A stretch of DNA of 64,000 nt from NCBI GenBank assembly GCA_030512335.1, contig JAULSU010000007.1, positions 2,480,001 through 2,544,000 of the forward strand. Direction: 5' to 3'. The notes under the pieces are model-generated. The model did no database searches. It was not told the DNA's origin and worked only from the letters and a program-made list of their open reading frames with translations. This document shows positions 10,856-21,514 of the stretch, piece by piece. Numbering within the stretch: position 1 is the first letter of the stretch; each line of letters begins with the position of its first letter. Origin of the DNA: Immersiella caudata. Its lineage: Eukaryota; Ascomycota; Sordariomycetes; Sordariales; Lasiosphaeriaceae. The position numbers and the translations under genes were made by a program.

Positions 10856-11680
10856 GGTGATGTGCGTTGGCTTGGGGGCTGGGCTCAAGCTGATCGAAGA
10901 GGATTGTTGTTTGAGGAAAAGAAGATCGCGAGGGCTCATGGTGGGCGGATTTATATTTTCAGGCAGGGCCGCATTTCGGTGAATGGAGGGCTTGTCTGAA
11001 GTTAATTCTACCGTTGCTCCGCAAATCAACACTATTGGATGAATGGCATCTTTATTGTCGGCGATACACCCGTCGGGACCAAAAGAGAGCTAAGAATTGC
11101 TCTATGGGGTTGGCTTAGATGCGCGAAAGGACGCTCGGGCTTTAAGGAGATGTCTTAAACTTTAGAAAATACCCCGGTGACTCCATTTCGATGTAGGTGG
11201 CATTTGTCCTATGTGGTTCCTTCTACTAAACTCTCATGGGGTTGATAACTGCAAGGTTTCAAAGGCGTGTTGGCATCAATCAGGATCAGTCAGCCCCTTT
11301 TCAGGTTTCCACAAGGTGACTTGCTAGAAACAAGGCAAACAAAGGCCCAGGATCACTTGGAATTTGGAGTTATGGCAGCGAAAAGATAGACCTGATGAGA
11401 TGCTTGGGTTGCACTACTGATATCCGTACCATTGACCCCTTTCTACGGAACCGCAACTCCTGACAGGCTCAGTAACATGACATGACCAAACATTCACTTT
11501 GCTGTCATGAAGGTTTTGGTTAGAGTTACAACCGCGCTGGCTCATCCAAGGGACTACTATATAACCAGGCAAAACATTCTTTGCCAGAGAGAGCCACATT
11601 CATCTTCATCCCAGCACTGAGTCTTTAACAACAACGTTTCCAGCCAGACCTAAAACCATAGCTCATCATCCCAGTCCTCC
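10856..11680. other. Intergenic region with a plus-strand promoter-like segment
   Basis: This is the upstream flank of the small helical gene. Its right end contains a TATATAA box and a CA/CT-rich leader leading to an ATG at 11700 in a good fungal context, annotated separately. I see nothing else. Confidence 0.4.
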
Positions 11681-11702
11681 TCAAACACAACCATTCAAAA
11701 TG
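11558..11702 (+). promoter_or_regulatory. Promoter-like TATA box and leader ending at an orphan ATG
   Basis: TATATAA at 11558-11564 is followed by an AC/CT-rich, G-poor leader (ttcatcttcatcccagcact, ttaacaacaacg) and by TTCAAAATGTC at about 11694-11704. This has the layout of a well-expressed fungal gene start. However, the plus-strand frame after the ATG (MSFTSKQGGGRRG...) soon becomes the antisense of a minus-strand coding region, so the promoter appears to have lost its gene. Confidence 0.35.
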
Positions 11703-12016
11703 TCTTTCACAAGCAAGCAAGGAGGGGGAAGGCGGGGGTCGAGGTGTAGGGCTCGGTTGCCAAAGGCGGCGATGAGGATGCGGCGGCGGAGTTCTGGTGG
11801 GAGACGAGCCAAAGTTCCGAGGGCGGTGAGGTGTGAGAGCTGGGTTGATGGTGGTGTAAGTGGTCGGCGCGAAGCTGGCAAGAATGGGGGCGGTGGCAGG
11901 ATTGGGGGCGGAGAAGTTGGAGCTGTGATGTAGTTGTCGTCACGGCTTCCAGGGCGGATGGTGGAGATGGTGTGGCGGATGCTTTCTGAGAGGGAGTGAC
12001 GGCCCTTAGAGGGCAT
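11681..12016 (-). CDS. Hypothetical protein with short F-box-like motif, probably truncated
   Basis: The frame from MPSKGRHSLSESIRHTISTI to the stop at 11681 gives about 111 residues; an in-frame ATG lies 21 nt upstream at 12037. After a Pro-rich stretch (SPPPILPPPPFLP) comes LGTLARLPPELRRRILIAAF followed by GNRALHLD. This is the opening of a family of short fungal proteins that continue well beyond this point. Here the protein ends about 20 residues later. The end coincides with the plus-strand promoter-like leader, which suggests a rearrangement junction near 11715-11730. A missed intron is the alternative. Confidence 0.45.
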   Translation of the reverse strand: MPSKGRHSLSESIRHTISTIRPGSRDDNYITAPTSPPPILPPPPFLPASRRPLTPPSTQLSHLTALGTLARLPPELRRRILIAAFGNRALHLDPRLPPPCLLVKDILNGCV

Positions 12017-12433
12017 TTTGAGATGCTGTGAATGCAATTGGTGCCTGGTGCGGAGCGTGTTGTGTATGTCGAGGGGCTTTGCAATGCGAGAAAGGCCTCA
12101 GGCTGGGGTTGCAGGCACTTGCCCTTTTATGCTGGATCATCAGCTCGCATTCACTTCAGCAAGCCCGCAGTAGCAAATTGGCGATCAGCCAATCGGGCAG
12201 CGGTTGGTCCATCTAACGTAGCATTTGGTGCTTGACCTTGAGACCTGCTACTCGAAAATTGAAGGCTAGCTTTCAGGTTTTTCGTGATCGTCTTGCTTCA
12301 AACTCGCTGTGTTGCATTGGTTGGCTTTTCACCTGACAGGGTAGTAGTCTGCAAGCCACCATCCAAAGATGGTTAGTTCCAGTTCAGCTCATCAGCCCCT
12401 CCAGATGCAGGGATCGCGCACGAGAGCGAACAG
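12017..12433. other. Divergent intergenic region
   Basis: This separates the minus-strand F-box-like gene from the plus-strand membrane protein and presumably carries both promoters. I see no distinct element. Confidence 0.4.
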
Positions 12434-13522
12434 TTGATCCGACAGCATCAACGTCTAGTCATCATCATGGCCGGCGTTGAGAACGTTGACCCTGCCAACT
12501 TGCCGCAATCCGGCATTCCTCGGCCCCCATTAGGCGGTGGTGGGCAGCTCCCTCCGAAGACCACGGCTCCGATTTCCTTTCTCCGACCTGCCCCGACGTT
12601 CCACGAAAGCGAGGAAAAGAAAATCCTCCAAATGAGAGCATCTGTGGAGATTCCTGGCGTCGCCAGCGCCAGTGCTGGGTGGGAGAGAACTGTGAGCGGT
12701 AAGCGTTGCATGCGCTGCCCCAAATTTACATCCACAACGTTCAGCCAGCCCGTCACTGCTGGCGGTGTGGATATCTCGGCCAGTATTTCTCCAGCACCAC
12801 CAACGCTCTATTCTCGTGATAATACCACAAACCGCCTCCCGCTTGTATCCCCGTCGCCCGTTCCCAGCGATGCCACGGCGTACTTGGTTCTAGGCATATT
12901 CTCAGCAGTCGACTGCCAGCCTCGAGAGAGGGTCGTTGTTATTCGACCGAAAGATGAGGAGCGGCTCTTTCTCAAGGTGCGGCTAGCGACGCTGAGGCTC
13001 CGTGGCGCGAGCTACTTCTTCAGTTTGAAGTCCGTCAAGGCGTTTCGACTGTACCGATGCATGACGTCGACAGGCTCGCATCAGCAGCTCGAGATCGATA
13101 ACGCGGCGCTCGCAGATCTCCGCCAGTTCAAGGCAGCGTACAAGAAACAACCATGGCCGTCGGCGGCTGTGAATGAAAAGTGGACGCAGTGGGTTTTCGA
13201 CTGTTTGGATAATCGGTCGTTGGATATCATGGATGAGGCGGCGTACTCGCTAGAGATTGTGCTGGGCTGGTCGCCATCGAGGATCGCAATCGCTGTGCTC
13301 TCGCCCGTTCTCTTGAGCCTCGCCGTTGGGCTGTGGTTTAACTCGAGGGATTGGACTGATTTGGCAACGATTCAGACGGCGTGGGGGGTTGCGTCGTACA
13401 TCGCTACTGCTGGCGGATGTGAGTACTCTGTCGGTATGAACACCACGAGTGATGGGCGCTGACAAAGACGTGCAGTGGTCGCGGCCGTATTGGGTATCAT
13501 CAGTGGCTTGGCGGATAACTAA
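12434..13522 (+). CDS. Hypothetical protein with C-terminal membrane segments
   Basis: Exon 1 runs from ATG 12434, or more likely ATG 12467 (MAGVENVDPANLPQSGIP), to 13418. An intron at 13419-13475 (GTGAGT...GTGCAG) follows. Exon 2 (13476-13522) adds LVAAVLGIISGLADN. The N-terminal 150 residues are Pro/Ser rich. A charged, globular-looking middle (about 155-270) is followed by two hydrophobic segments, IAIAVLSPVLLSLAVGLWF and WGVASYIATAGGLVAAVLGI. The layout (soluble domain, two C-terminal helices) is common in lineage-specific ascomycete proteins of unknown role. A further intron at about 12690-12746 (GTGAGC...CAGCCAG, 57 nt) would keep the frame and remove a Cys-containing stretch. I cannot decide. 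Confidence 0.6.
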
Positions 13523-14267
13523 TGCTTGATCCCGATTCTAGGGTGAAACTCCACGCGCCTGCGGAGGCGAAAGAAAATCTTGTGGTGAGCATGCTGCTTT
13601 GCTGCGGTGCAAGAGTTGGATTTGCGTTGAGCGGCGGGCTGGATATTTGTTTACGAGAGGAAAAAATTGACGTTTCTTTGTGTGCTGGTAGACGACCCTG
13701 TCTGAGCACCCGCCTCTCGAGTCGGACATGGAAAGCACGATGGGAGGTGGAACAATGGTAGTCAAGAGTTCATCCACTCTTTCCATCTCCCAGTCTTCCA
13801 CTTCTCCGACCTTCTCAGGGCGTACCATCCGCGGTTCAACAACATGCCATCGACAGCTTTGAAGTATCACTGGTACAAAGAAGTGGAACTCGTTAAGCCA
13901 TCACCTGACAGTCTTTGCATGAATTGATGGGTTTGCCGGACCTTAAGGCTCAACAGAACCTGCTAAGCTTTTGTCATGCGCAAGCGTCATGTTACTGCCT
14001 GCTGGGACGCGATCGATTATCTCGGCTACCATCTAGGCACCAAGGGTAGCATGATCGATGGCAGGGCACGGGGAGCTGTTTGGGTAGGGATTTGCTCGCC
14101 GACAGAGGCGGTAAGGTTCAAGGCGTCAGGGTGAACTGCCCACTTGACCAGAGACCGTCCTGAGATGGAGATGGTTCCCGTTCAAGCCCCCAAGACACAC
14201 CCGCTCTTCAACAGCGACAGCCTCCTCCCAATCCCCGCGCCGCTCGGTCAGAGATTGGGCCGCCAAG
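13523..14267. other. Intergenic region
   Basis: Short overlapping frames occur on both strands without domains. I see nothing to annotate. Confidence 0.4.
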
Positions 14268-14564
14268 ATGAACACCCACGTGGTGGCTGGTGCAGGTTGC
14301 GATTCGCTGGCAGTCTGGCTGCTAAGTCTCCGGACTACTGTGGAAGACGGAAAATGGGCCGCGTTTCTACCCGACGGCCACGCCCCGCCAAGCGGGAGCG
14401 TACTGGTGGTGGACCGATCCCTACATGATCTGGCGCCTGCTGATGTCAGGGCCGTGTGTGAAAAGATTCAGCAGGAGGTGGTACCTCTGATGACGGCAAA
14501 TCAGGCTCAGGTCCCAGATGCCGAGGAGGAAATGTGTGATATTATCAGCCAAATGCTCTTCTAA
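14268..14564 (+). CDS. Weak candidate orphan gene, 98 residues
   Basis: The open frame starts MNTHVVAGAGCDSLAVWLL and ends EEEMCDIISQMLF. Its second half (SVLVVDRSLHDLAPADVRAV, CEKIQQEVVPLMTANQ) has a composition like coding sequence and predicted helices. No family is recognised, there is no clear promoter, and the gene could be chance or a fragment. Confidence 0.3.
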   Translation: MNTHVVAGAGCDSLAVWLLSLRTTVEDGKWAAFLPDGHAPPSGSVLVVDRSLHDLAPADVRAVCEKIQQEVVPLMTANQAQVPDAEEEMCDIISQMLF

Positions 14565-14771
14565 GCGGTAGAAGCGCCACAGTGGGAGATATAAAGACAG
14601 ATGCCGATCATGTCTTTCAGGGATTTGGACCTGAAGGCCGTCCGCTTCATTCGGGCATGACAAAAAGGCTTGATCGTTTGGTTGTATTTTTAGTTCTAAA
14701 TTTCTCATCAGGTAAGCACAATGCAGCGTCCACTTTCCCTCTCATCTCTAGCTTCGCTACAGCAGAATGCT

Positions 14772-16274
14772 TCACTGGACCGGCACCATCAAGCGGTCAA
14801 CATCTGGACCCCACCCATTTCCAATCCCCTCAATCGCAATGGTGTTATCCCCCTTCCTCAAATTCGCATGCAGCGTGCTGCTCGCGGGGTCCCCCTTCGC
14901 CGGCAGGAACGCGACTTTCCTCCCGCCATCGCCATTCACCTTCACATTTGCGTAGCGCGGGCTGCTGTCGCCGTTCAAGTACTTGATCCGAATCGTCGTC
15001 ATCCCGTCAACGTCGCTCTTGACGCCCGTAAAGGTGACGCTTCCCCGATCAGGACCGCCAATGTAGCCGGCAGTAACCTTGTTCGAGCACGTCGAGCACT
15101 CGACGTTACGCGCCTTGCCGCCGTACGTTGCCCTTTCGCCCTCGTAGCTGTTCTCGGCAGGCGGTTCGCGCCATGCTGCGAAGTTGTTCGTTGGTAGCCA
15201 GCTGACCTTGTTCTTCATCGTCACGGACGTGCCGCTGATGCTCAGCGGGAGCCAGATGTAGGTGCTTGCCATCAGGTTGTCCTTGAGCCATCGGTCGCCG
15301 AGGTAGATTGCCGAGCTTTCGCTAGTCTTGAGGATATACGTTGTTTGGGAGTTGTATGTCTGGACGAGTCAGCTCGTGTCCTAATGTCTGTGTAGTATTT
15401 CACTCACCTTCGATCCGCTATCGGCAAACTTCCTCCAGGACGACCACCCGGAGCTGAGAGATGTCGACGTGGTATACTGGTTCTCGTTTGAGTCCCAACC
15501 TGTCATCATCGACGCGAACATGAAGTACGTCCGCCCAAGCTTGATCATCGCTGGCGCCTCGACGCGGTTTCCGCCCTCCAGTCTCCAGGAGAACACGTCG
15601 GTCGTGGGGGTGGTGAAGTCGTCCGAGAGCGCCACAATGCGGAGGCCATGCTTTCGCTGGTAGACGTTAGTCTTGTGCGCGGGCACGGAAGGGGGAACGC
15701 ACGTCTTCGGTGAGCAGATACCCTTTCCCATCGTCATCCTTGAACAGACCCATATCGCGACTTTCTCTTCCCAGCGGCTGGAAGCTCCTCAGATACTGAT
15801 ACCTTCCACACACAGTATCGCCGACTGCCACGGCAACTCTCGCTTCTCCGTAGTTGCTGCTGTCCATATGCATCCAGAGAACATACTTCCTCGTCTTGTC
15901 GTTGTAGATGACCTTTGGCCGTTCTACGACCCGGTTCGGACCCAGGTCGCCGGATGCCTGTCGTGTCAGCAGAGCGCCAACAAGTCTCCACTGGACGAGA
16001 TCGGTTGAGGCGTAGCAGTTGACGTTCGAAAAGGAGTGGCCGCCGCTCTTATCTTCGCCGACCATATAGTATGTGCCGTTTTCAACAATTAGGCCCGCGC
16101 CATGAGCCTGCAAGTGCTCACCGTCGGGCTAGACAACGTCAGCACAAGCCGGGCTTCTTATTATTAATGCCAGGGTTCACTCACAGTCGTCCATGTCCCT
16201 CCCGGCACGACCTGCAACGACGCCGATGCGATGCCCGAAAGCACGGCAGCGAGAGAAAAAGTCAGAAACCTCAT
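14772..16274 (-). CDS. Secreted GH43 exo-beta-1,3-galactanase-like enzyme with C-terminal carbohydrate-binding domain
   Basis: Four exons (16274-16185, 16128-15703, 15656-15408, 15359-14772) give 450 residues; all three introns have GTGAGT or GTGCGT donors and keep phase. A signal peptide (MRFLTFSLAAVLSGIASAS) is followed by a five-bladed GH43 core. Recognisable parts are QAHGAGLIVENGTYYMVGED, YASTDLVQWRLVGALL, VVERPKVIYNDKTRKYVLWM, SRDMGLFKDDDGKGYLLTED and VEAPAMIKLGRTYFMFAS. This matches the galactan 1,3-beta-galactosidase branch of GH43. From about residue 320 a beta-sandwich resembling CBM35/CBM6 follows (GYIGGPDRGSVTFTGV, IRIKYLNGD, GDNTIAIEGI). The expected role is trimming arabinogalactan side chains of plant cell walls outside the cell. 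No disruption is visible. Confidence 0.88.
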
Positions 16275-16359
16275 CTTGTCCCAAAGTTGAAGACGTCAAA
16301 AAAAAAATTAGATGCCCGGCATTTCGCAGCGAGAACGCAGCAACGGGTATATCGCCGTC

Positions 16360-16367
16360 CTTATAAG
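16360..16367 (-). promoter_or_regulatory. Possible TATA element of the GH43 gene
   Basis: CTTATAAG is palindromic and lies about 86-93 nt upstream of the GH43 ATG at 16274, a usual distance for a fungal TATA box plus leader. No transcript evidence is available. Confidence 0.3.
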
Positions 16368-17097
16368 TGATCCCGAACGCGGGAGTGCCGAATAGGATTG
16401 CGGGGATCCAATATCGAATCCTTGGTACCCCAGACGGAGAAACTGTCTTGGAGAAGCCTCTCCTCCTCGGTTGCAGCTATTGCAACGTCAAATAGCTTGA
16501 CTTCCAAGCCGCCGCCAAGTGAGCATCGTGTGGTTCGATATGGAACTCACGCGGGTCTCATGACGAATTTGACGCAGCAGCGCAGAGAATTGTAAGTCGG
16601 GTTCATTGAAGGTAATAGTGAAAGATTAATGTGTTAGTATGGTGTGCCATCCATATTTTGGGAGGTTCCAAATGACGGGTAAATTCGTCTGGGAGAGTGC
16701 TGGCCGGGATGGTGGGAAGAACGCGTTCATGCGAGGCACACCTTTCGGGTGCACGGCTATTTCGATATGGCACGGAGCGCAGAGAAGGATGCCGTTTTTT
16801 CCATTTTGATTTGAGAACACATCGATTGATTGCTAGTAGTTAGGCACACTAGGAAGCCTCGAGTCTGCCCCTGGAGGCTCTGCACAAACGACTACACCCG
16901 ATTTCGTTGACAGCCAGCGCCACACGGTCCCGACCGGCAACAAACCATCTATTCAGTACAGCGGTGGTATTTCTGGTCAAACTCCCAGCCCAAGAGGCTC
17001 AAGGTGATGATGAAAATGGCGCCAAAACAAAGCAGTCCCCTGTCCTCCTTTTCCATCAGCACCCATCAACACACCTCTTGAACACCCCAAAATCCAC
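16368..17097. other. Intergenic region
   Basis: This is the 5' flank of the GH43 gene. A minus-strand 64-residue frame at 16626-16820 includes NQNGKNGILLCAPCH, which faintly recalls the HNH nuclease NGILLC-x-x-CH motif. It is too short and isolated to call. The rest shows nothing. Confidence 0.35.
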
Positions 17098-18429
17098 TTA
17101 CCCGGACCCAGACCCAGACCCAGACCCAATCCCCGTCCCCGCCCCATCCTTCCACCGCTCCCACGCAATCCACGCCTGAAAAAAACCCAAACACAAGCTC
17201 AAAAACCCCAACACCACCGCGGCCAAAAAGCTGAAAATAGTAACCATCATTATGTACCTAGCAGGACTCTTCCTCTCCAGCCACATATCCAACGGCGCCC
17301 TCGGCTTCGGGTTCTCAATCTCGTAGAGATCCATCAACCTCGATCCCCACACGGGGAAAGTACTCACCCGCTTCTTCTCCTCGCGGGTTTCGAACATGGA
17401 CGTGCCAAAGTTGAGACAGTCCGGGTCGAAGCGCTGGTTGGCGATGAGGGTGCGGAGGGTGGATGAATCGGAAGCACCTTTAGAGTTGAAGAAGGTGAAG
17501 AAGAAGTAGATGGTGTAGATTGTTTCTAGGGCGAGGTCGCGCGGGAGGGGGTGGATTGTGGGCAGGGAGGGTTTTTCAGAGGAGAAAGAGGTTTCGACGA
17601 GGGTGGCGGAGCGGTCGGGGTGGGTGAGGGGGAGGTGCTCCTTGAGAAAGGTGGTGTGGTGGAAGATTTCGACGACGCCGGTGTTGTTGTTTAGCTTGAG
17701 GTGGTCGCGGAGGTTGGAGGTGCCCTTTATTGTTAGCCCGGCGATTTTGATGATTTTGGTTACGGTTAGAGAAGGCTTGATGATGGCTGCTTCGAGTCGT
17801 GGCCCTGCAGGCTGGGGTGTTCGCGGGCGGGGAAGGCTTCGAGGATGGAGACGCTTAGGGGGCGGTCGATGGGCCAGACGGTGGGAGGGGGGACGTTGTC
17901 CGAACTCGTCGCGGTTCTTGGACATGGCTACGATGGGATCGCGATAGTCGGTGGGTTTGATGGATGCCATGGTGAGGATGCGGGCTGCGAGGAGGAAGGC
18001 GGCTTCGAGGTCTTCGTAGGGGATGTCTTGAGGGTCGCTTCCGCGGATGGTGGAGAGGCAGTGTCTCATGCACTCGTCTCAGGTGGAGGAGCTGGTTTTG
18101 GTTCGGAGGAGAGCGACAATGCCGCGGAGGTCTTGATAGCTGCGTAGAGCTTGGTAGTCGCCGCAGAAGCGCTTGGGGACGTAGCGGCTGGTCTCGTAGG
18201 TGTAGAAGTCGAAGAAGGTTGGGAGGGTCTCGAAGCGTTTACCCCAGGGGCAGAGGGGGGCGGTGCATTTGCTGGGGCCGCCATCGGTTTTGGCGTCAGG
18301 GCAGCCTTGACAGAGGGTGTCGAAGTCCCAGAGCACGCGGCAGAGGGCTTTGCGGTCGGGGGTTGTGAGAGTGGTCAGGGGGTAGATCGACCCGCCATCG
18401 GCGAGGATCTCGTTGAGGTTTTTGTACAT
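17098..18429 (-). pseudogene. Disrupted fungal protein with C-terminal membrane anchor
   Basis: From ATG 18429 the minus strand reads MYKNLNEILADGGSIYPLTT and remains coding to TGA 18079-18081. Directly after the stop the same frame continues (DECMRHCLSTIRGSDPQD...) to 17098. Near 17897-17910 a run of C residues shifts the sensible reading: WPIDRPLSVSILEAFPARE is found in another frame. The original frame resumes at PRLEAAIIKPSLT. The C-terminus has one long hydrophobic segment (MMVTIFSFLAAVVLGFLSLC) and a Gly-Ser repeat tail. So there are one nonsense codon and two offsetting frame changes. The family is a conserved ascomycete protein of unknown function as far as I can judge. Real decay or sequencing error at the C run are both possible; the TGA is harder to explain as error. 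Confidence 0.6.
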
Positions 18430-18766
18430 AGTGGAGGCTGTACAAGGTATGAATTGTTGTATTGGAGTTAGAAGGTAAGTTCGCTCTTGGTAAGCCGGTT
18501 TCTGGGCCTATATACGTAAATAGGGGGTAGAAAGGCGAAGGTGGCTGAACGTGACACGGCTGCCTCCTCGCGGAGAGGTGACGGATGCGACAGAGCCAAA
18601 CAACCCAATTTTTGCAGTCCCAGCCACGACATGTTATTTGCGTGACACCGAGGCGACCGCTCAAGCCGTTATCGTCGAGGTAGGTAGGTCATCCCATCCA
18701 CAGCTGCCTCGCAGAACCGTAAGACTCACATTGATCTCTCTCCCGAGAACACCAAGCGCCGATCTC
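18430..18766. other. Short intergenic region
   Basis: This is the upstream flank of the disrupted membrane-anchored gene and the downstream flank of the amine oxidase gene. No feature is seen. Confidence 0.4.
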
Positions 18767-21514
18767 TCAGACGATAAGGTCCTCCCAGGGCAAGATATTT
18801 GTAACCGGCTCCCTCAAGTTGATTGCGCAGTTTGCCAACGGCACCCCGTACGCCTCAAAGTTCAACTCATCTTGATCCTCCCCAGTCTCAATCCACCGCC
18901 TGTTCTGCAAATCGCCCTCTTGCGCCCTGTCAAAAAAGTTCTGCGGCGCAAATAGAATGCTACTGCTCGCCTCGGTGAACAGCGTCACCGGTATGTCTTC
19001 TGATCGCGTGAAGTGATGCATCCCCAGGTTGAACCACACCGTGATGTCCTCGTCCTCAACACTTTCGTCGTTGAAAAACTTGGCAAAGTCGTGTTGCGGG
19101 GCTTCGGGAAGGTTGATGTTTTGCCAGCTGTTGGCGTACGGTTCGGTATCGTGCACGCGGGTCACGGCGAGGTGTGACTTGGAGAACTCAGATTGCTTGC
19201 GGGAAAAGGGGGAGTTGGGCGATGTCAGGTGGATGTTCGAGTGGCCGGGGGTGATTCCTGTAGGATTGTCAGTGAGAGGCTTGGGCTTGGGTGGTGCTTT
19301 GTGTGTCTCAGGAGGAGGGGAAGCGGCCACGTCCTGTGGGGTCGGAAAAAGGGATGAAAAGGAAGGGGTCGCTGGGAGAGAACCTACGATAGCCACGCTT
19401 TTCGCCCCAGGCGTTGGTCCTTTCGGAGATGACGGTGTACATGGCCTGGCCATTTTCGGCAAAGTTGAGCTGTTTCTCGCGCTTGAGGTTGGAGGCCTGA
19501 AGTTCCATTTGATCGAATTCGCCGAGCTCGGGGAACCAAGGCTGTGATTGCTTGACAGTCTTGAGCTCGGTGACTTGGAAGGAGTTTTTGGTCCCGAGGA
19601 CGTCGAAGTCGGCTTTAAAGGTGACTATGAAGTGTCAGCTTATGATGCCTCTGAGATATCTCCGGTAGAAGCCGGAGAGATTGTACGCGTCGACGCAACA
19701 GGATCGGACATATTCGCAGGAGGGAGCTCGCTTCTCACTTACCAACATGATCATGGTATGACCCTTGCGTCGAATTGTGAACACGAGGACCAAACCGGCC
19801 TTGGGTTTTGTAGTACGGGGAGGCTTGCAGGTAGCCGGAGGCTCGGACGCCGACTTCGAGGGAGCCGTCGACATTGAACGCAAAGTCGAAGAGATAATCA
19901 TAATTGCCGACAGTAGCAATATGCCGGACGTGCAAAGCAGAAGCCTTCACGACTCCGAGGTCGGAGAAGCCGTAACCCTGGAACGGTCCGAAGGATGAAG
20001 TGCGGTGCCGCGCAAGGGGAAAACCGTAATCAGCCTCGAAGATGCAGATTGCTTGGGGCTTTATCGTGGTATGTCTCCCATCTGGGTAGCTAGCGTTGAG
20101 AAGAGTGGCGCCAAATGGGCAGTCAAAGCCTTCGACGAGCACGGCGCTCTGTGCCCCGAAGCCGTAATGCGTATCGTGGTAGACGGTGCTGGCTGCTTTG
20201 GGCGTGTTTCCGGCGTATTGAGCGGTCGCCTCCTGCATCGACAACTCGTAGATAATTCTTTCGCCCTTGAATTTGACGTCGAAAAACATGAGGCCAAGCT
20301 GGCGAGTCCAAGACATGTAGAAGGACCAGCCCAGGTACTCAACGTAGTTCTGCTGGGTGTCGATCTTGTAACGTTTACCGCCGAGCTCGATACTCTAGAA
20401 GTGGCCATCCGTTATTTTTGACTATTCTCAAGCCTGGATGAATCTGCCAGGGACACTTCCGTTTGCTGTGTGATACGGGAAAATGGGGCTTGAAGGAAGT
20501 GGGTTGCCATACCTGAGGGGCCAGTTTATTCTCAAGGGGACGAGTTCCCATCTCTTCCTTGCGAGTAAGCTGCGCCCATTCGTAGTCCCGCGGTTGCGGA
20601 TAGGGGTTGGTAATCTCTCCAGCATCGTATGCTTGGCGGAACTTGTCGACAGTGGAAAAGAACTTCTCGTTTGTGACGATGCCCCTGAGCGTGTATTTGG
20701 AAGGGTCGGTTCCAGGAATATCGAGAATCACATAAAAGTCAAGCGGCTGTAGGAACTCGACTTCAGTCGGGTACCGAAACATGACGATTCGCACTGCCGA
20801 GCTGCCATCAGTGGAGACTGGGGTGTCGAAGGTGTAGATGAGATCAGTCCTGTCATCGTCTGCTCCGTAGTAGACCCCACCAAACAACTCTGTCGTGATA
20901 TCGGCCACTTCGGTCATGACGGATGCCAGCAGCGGCTCGGACGCTGCATCACGCTGCAGGTCAAAGAAGCGAGCGTTGAAAGGAACCGTACCGCCCTTTC
21001 CACCGTTAAAGATGTAATCCAGTTTCTGGATCCTTGTCCTGTTGGAAACGGGCAGCGGACCAATCATGTACTCCTGAGAGATCGGCACAGTCCTGCCGCC
21101 CTCAAAGATGACCGCCCTGGCGAATTTAGCTGGTTGCAGGCCATTGCCGTCTATGTAAGGCAGCACGGCCGACTTGTTGGTATCTACTCGCGTCAGTTTG
21201 TTTTTTCACACAGGTATTTCAAGATACTTACGCAGCGTGTCGATGAATGCAACATAGTTGTCAGTCTGCGACGCTGTGAACGGAGGGTCCGTCAGGTTGA
21301 GCCCCGCCGCTGGGCTGTGAAGCAAGTCCCATACGGCTGCGGTGTCGGCGGGGGTTATTTGGGCCCAGGGGTTGGTTTTCGGTGCCCTGGCCGACGCTGC
21401 GGGCTCGTATGTTCCACAGCTCCCCCGTTGTCTCTTTGCCCTCTCGAAACTCTCCCCAGGTCTGGCGATGGTCAGGGTGACCGCAGCCAAAATGTATGCT
21501 AGAGAGGAGCGCAT
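18767..21514 (-). CDS. Copper amine oxidase, secreted form
   Basis: Five exons (21514-21232, 21183-20513, 20394-19743, 19624-19388, 19257-18767) give 777 residues with all splice phases matching. The N-terminus is a signal peptide (MRSSLAYILAAVTLTIARPG). The N2/N3 domains are followed by the catalytic domain. The catalytic Asp lies in VYHDTHYGFG (about D392). The topaquinone Tyr lies in TVGNYDYLFDF (about Y483), matching T-x-x-N-Y-D/E-Y. Copper His pairs are in YHDHV (about H532 and H534), and the third copper His is in NLGMHHFTRSEDIPV (about residue 695). All catalytic and metal residues are present. The enzyme deaminates primary amines to aldehyde, ammonia and H2O2, usually for use as nitrogen source. 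The length is slightly above the usual 670-760. No neighbouring gene suggests a dedicated pathway. Confidence 0.93.

Noticed and set aside
11700..11933. Plus-strand frame starting MSFTSKQGGGRRGSRC
   Set aside because: The promoter-like leader is attractive, but after a few codons the frame is a Gly/Arg-rich mirror of the minus-strand F-box-like protein. I kept the promoter and rejected the protein.
16626..16820. Short HNH-nuclease-like motif
   Set aside because: Only one motif of about 15 residues matches; there are no other HNH residues within reach.
14772..21514. Possible plant-cell-wall or secondary-metabolite gene cluster around GH43 and amine oxidase
   Set aside because: Only two secreted enzymes are adjacent, separated by a broken unrelated gene; no backbone synthase, transporter or shared promoter motif is visible.
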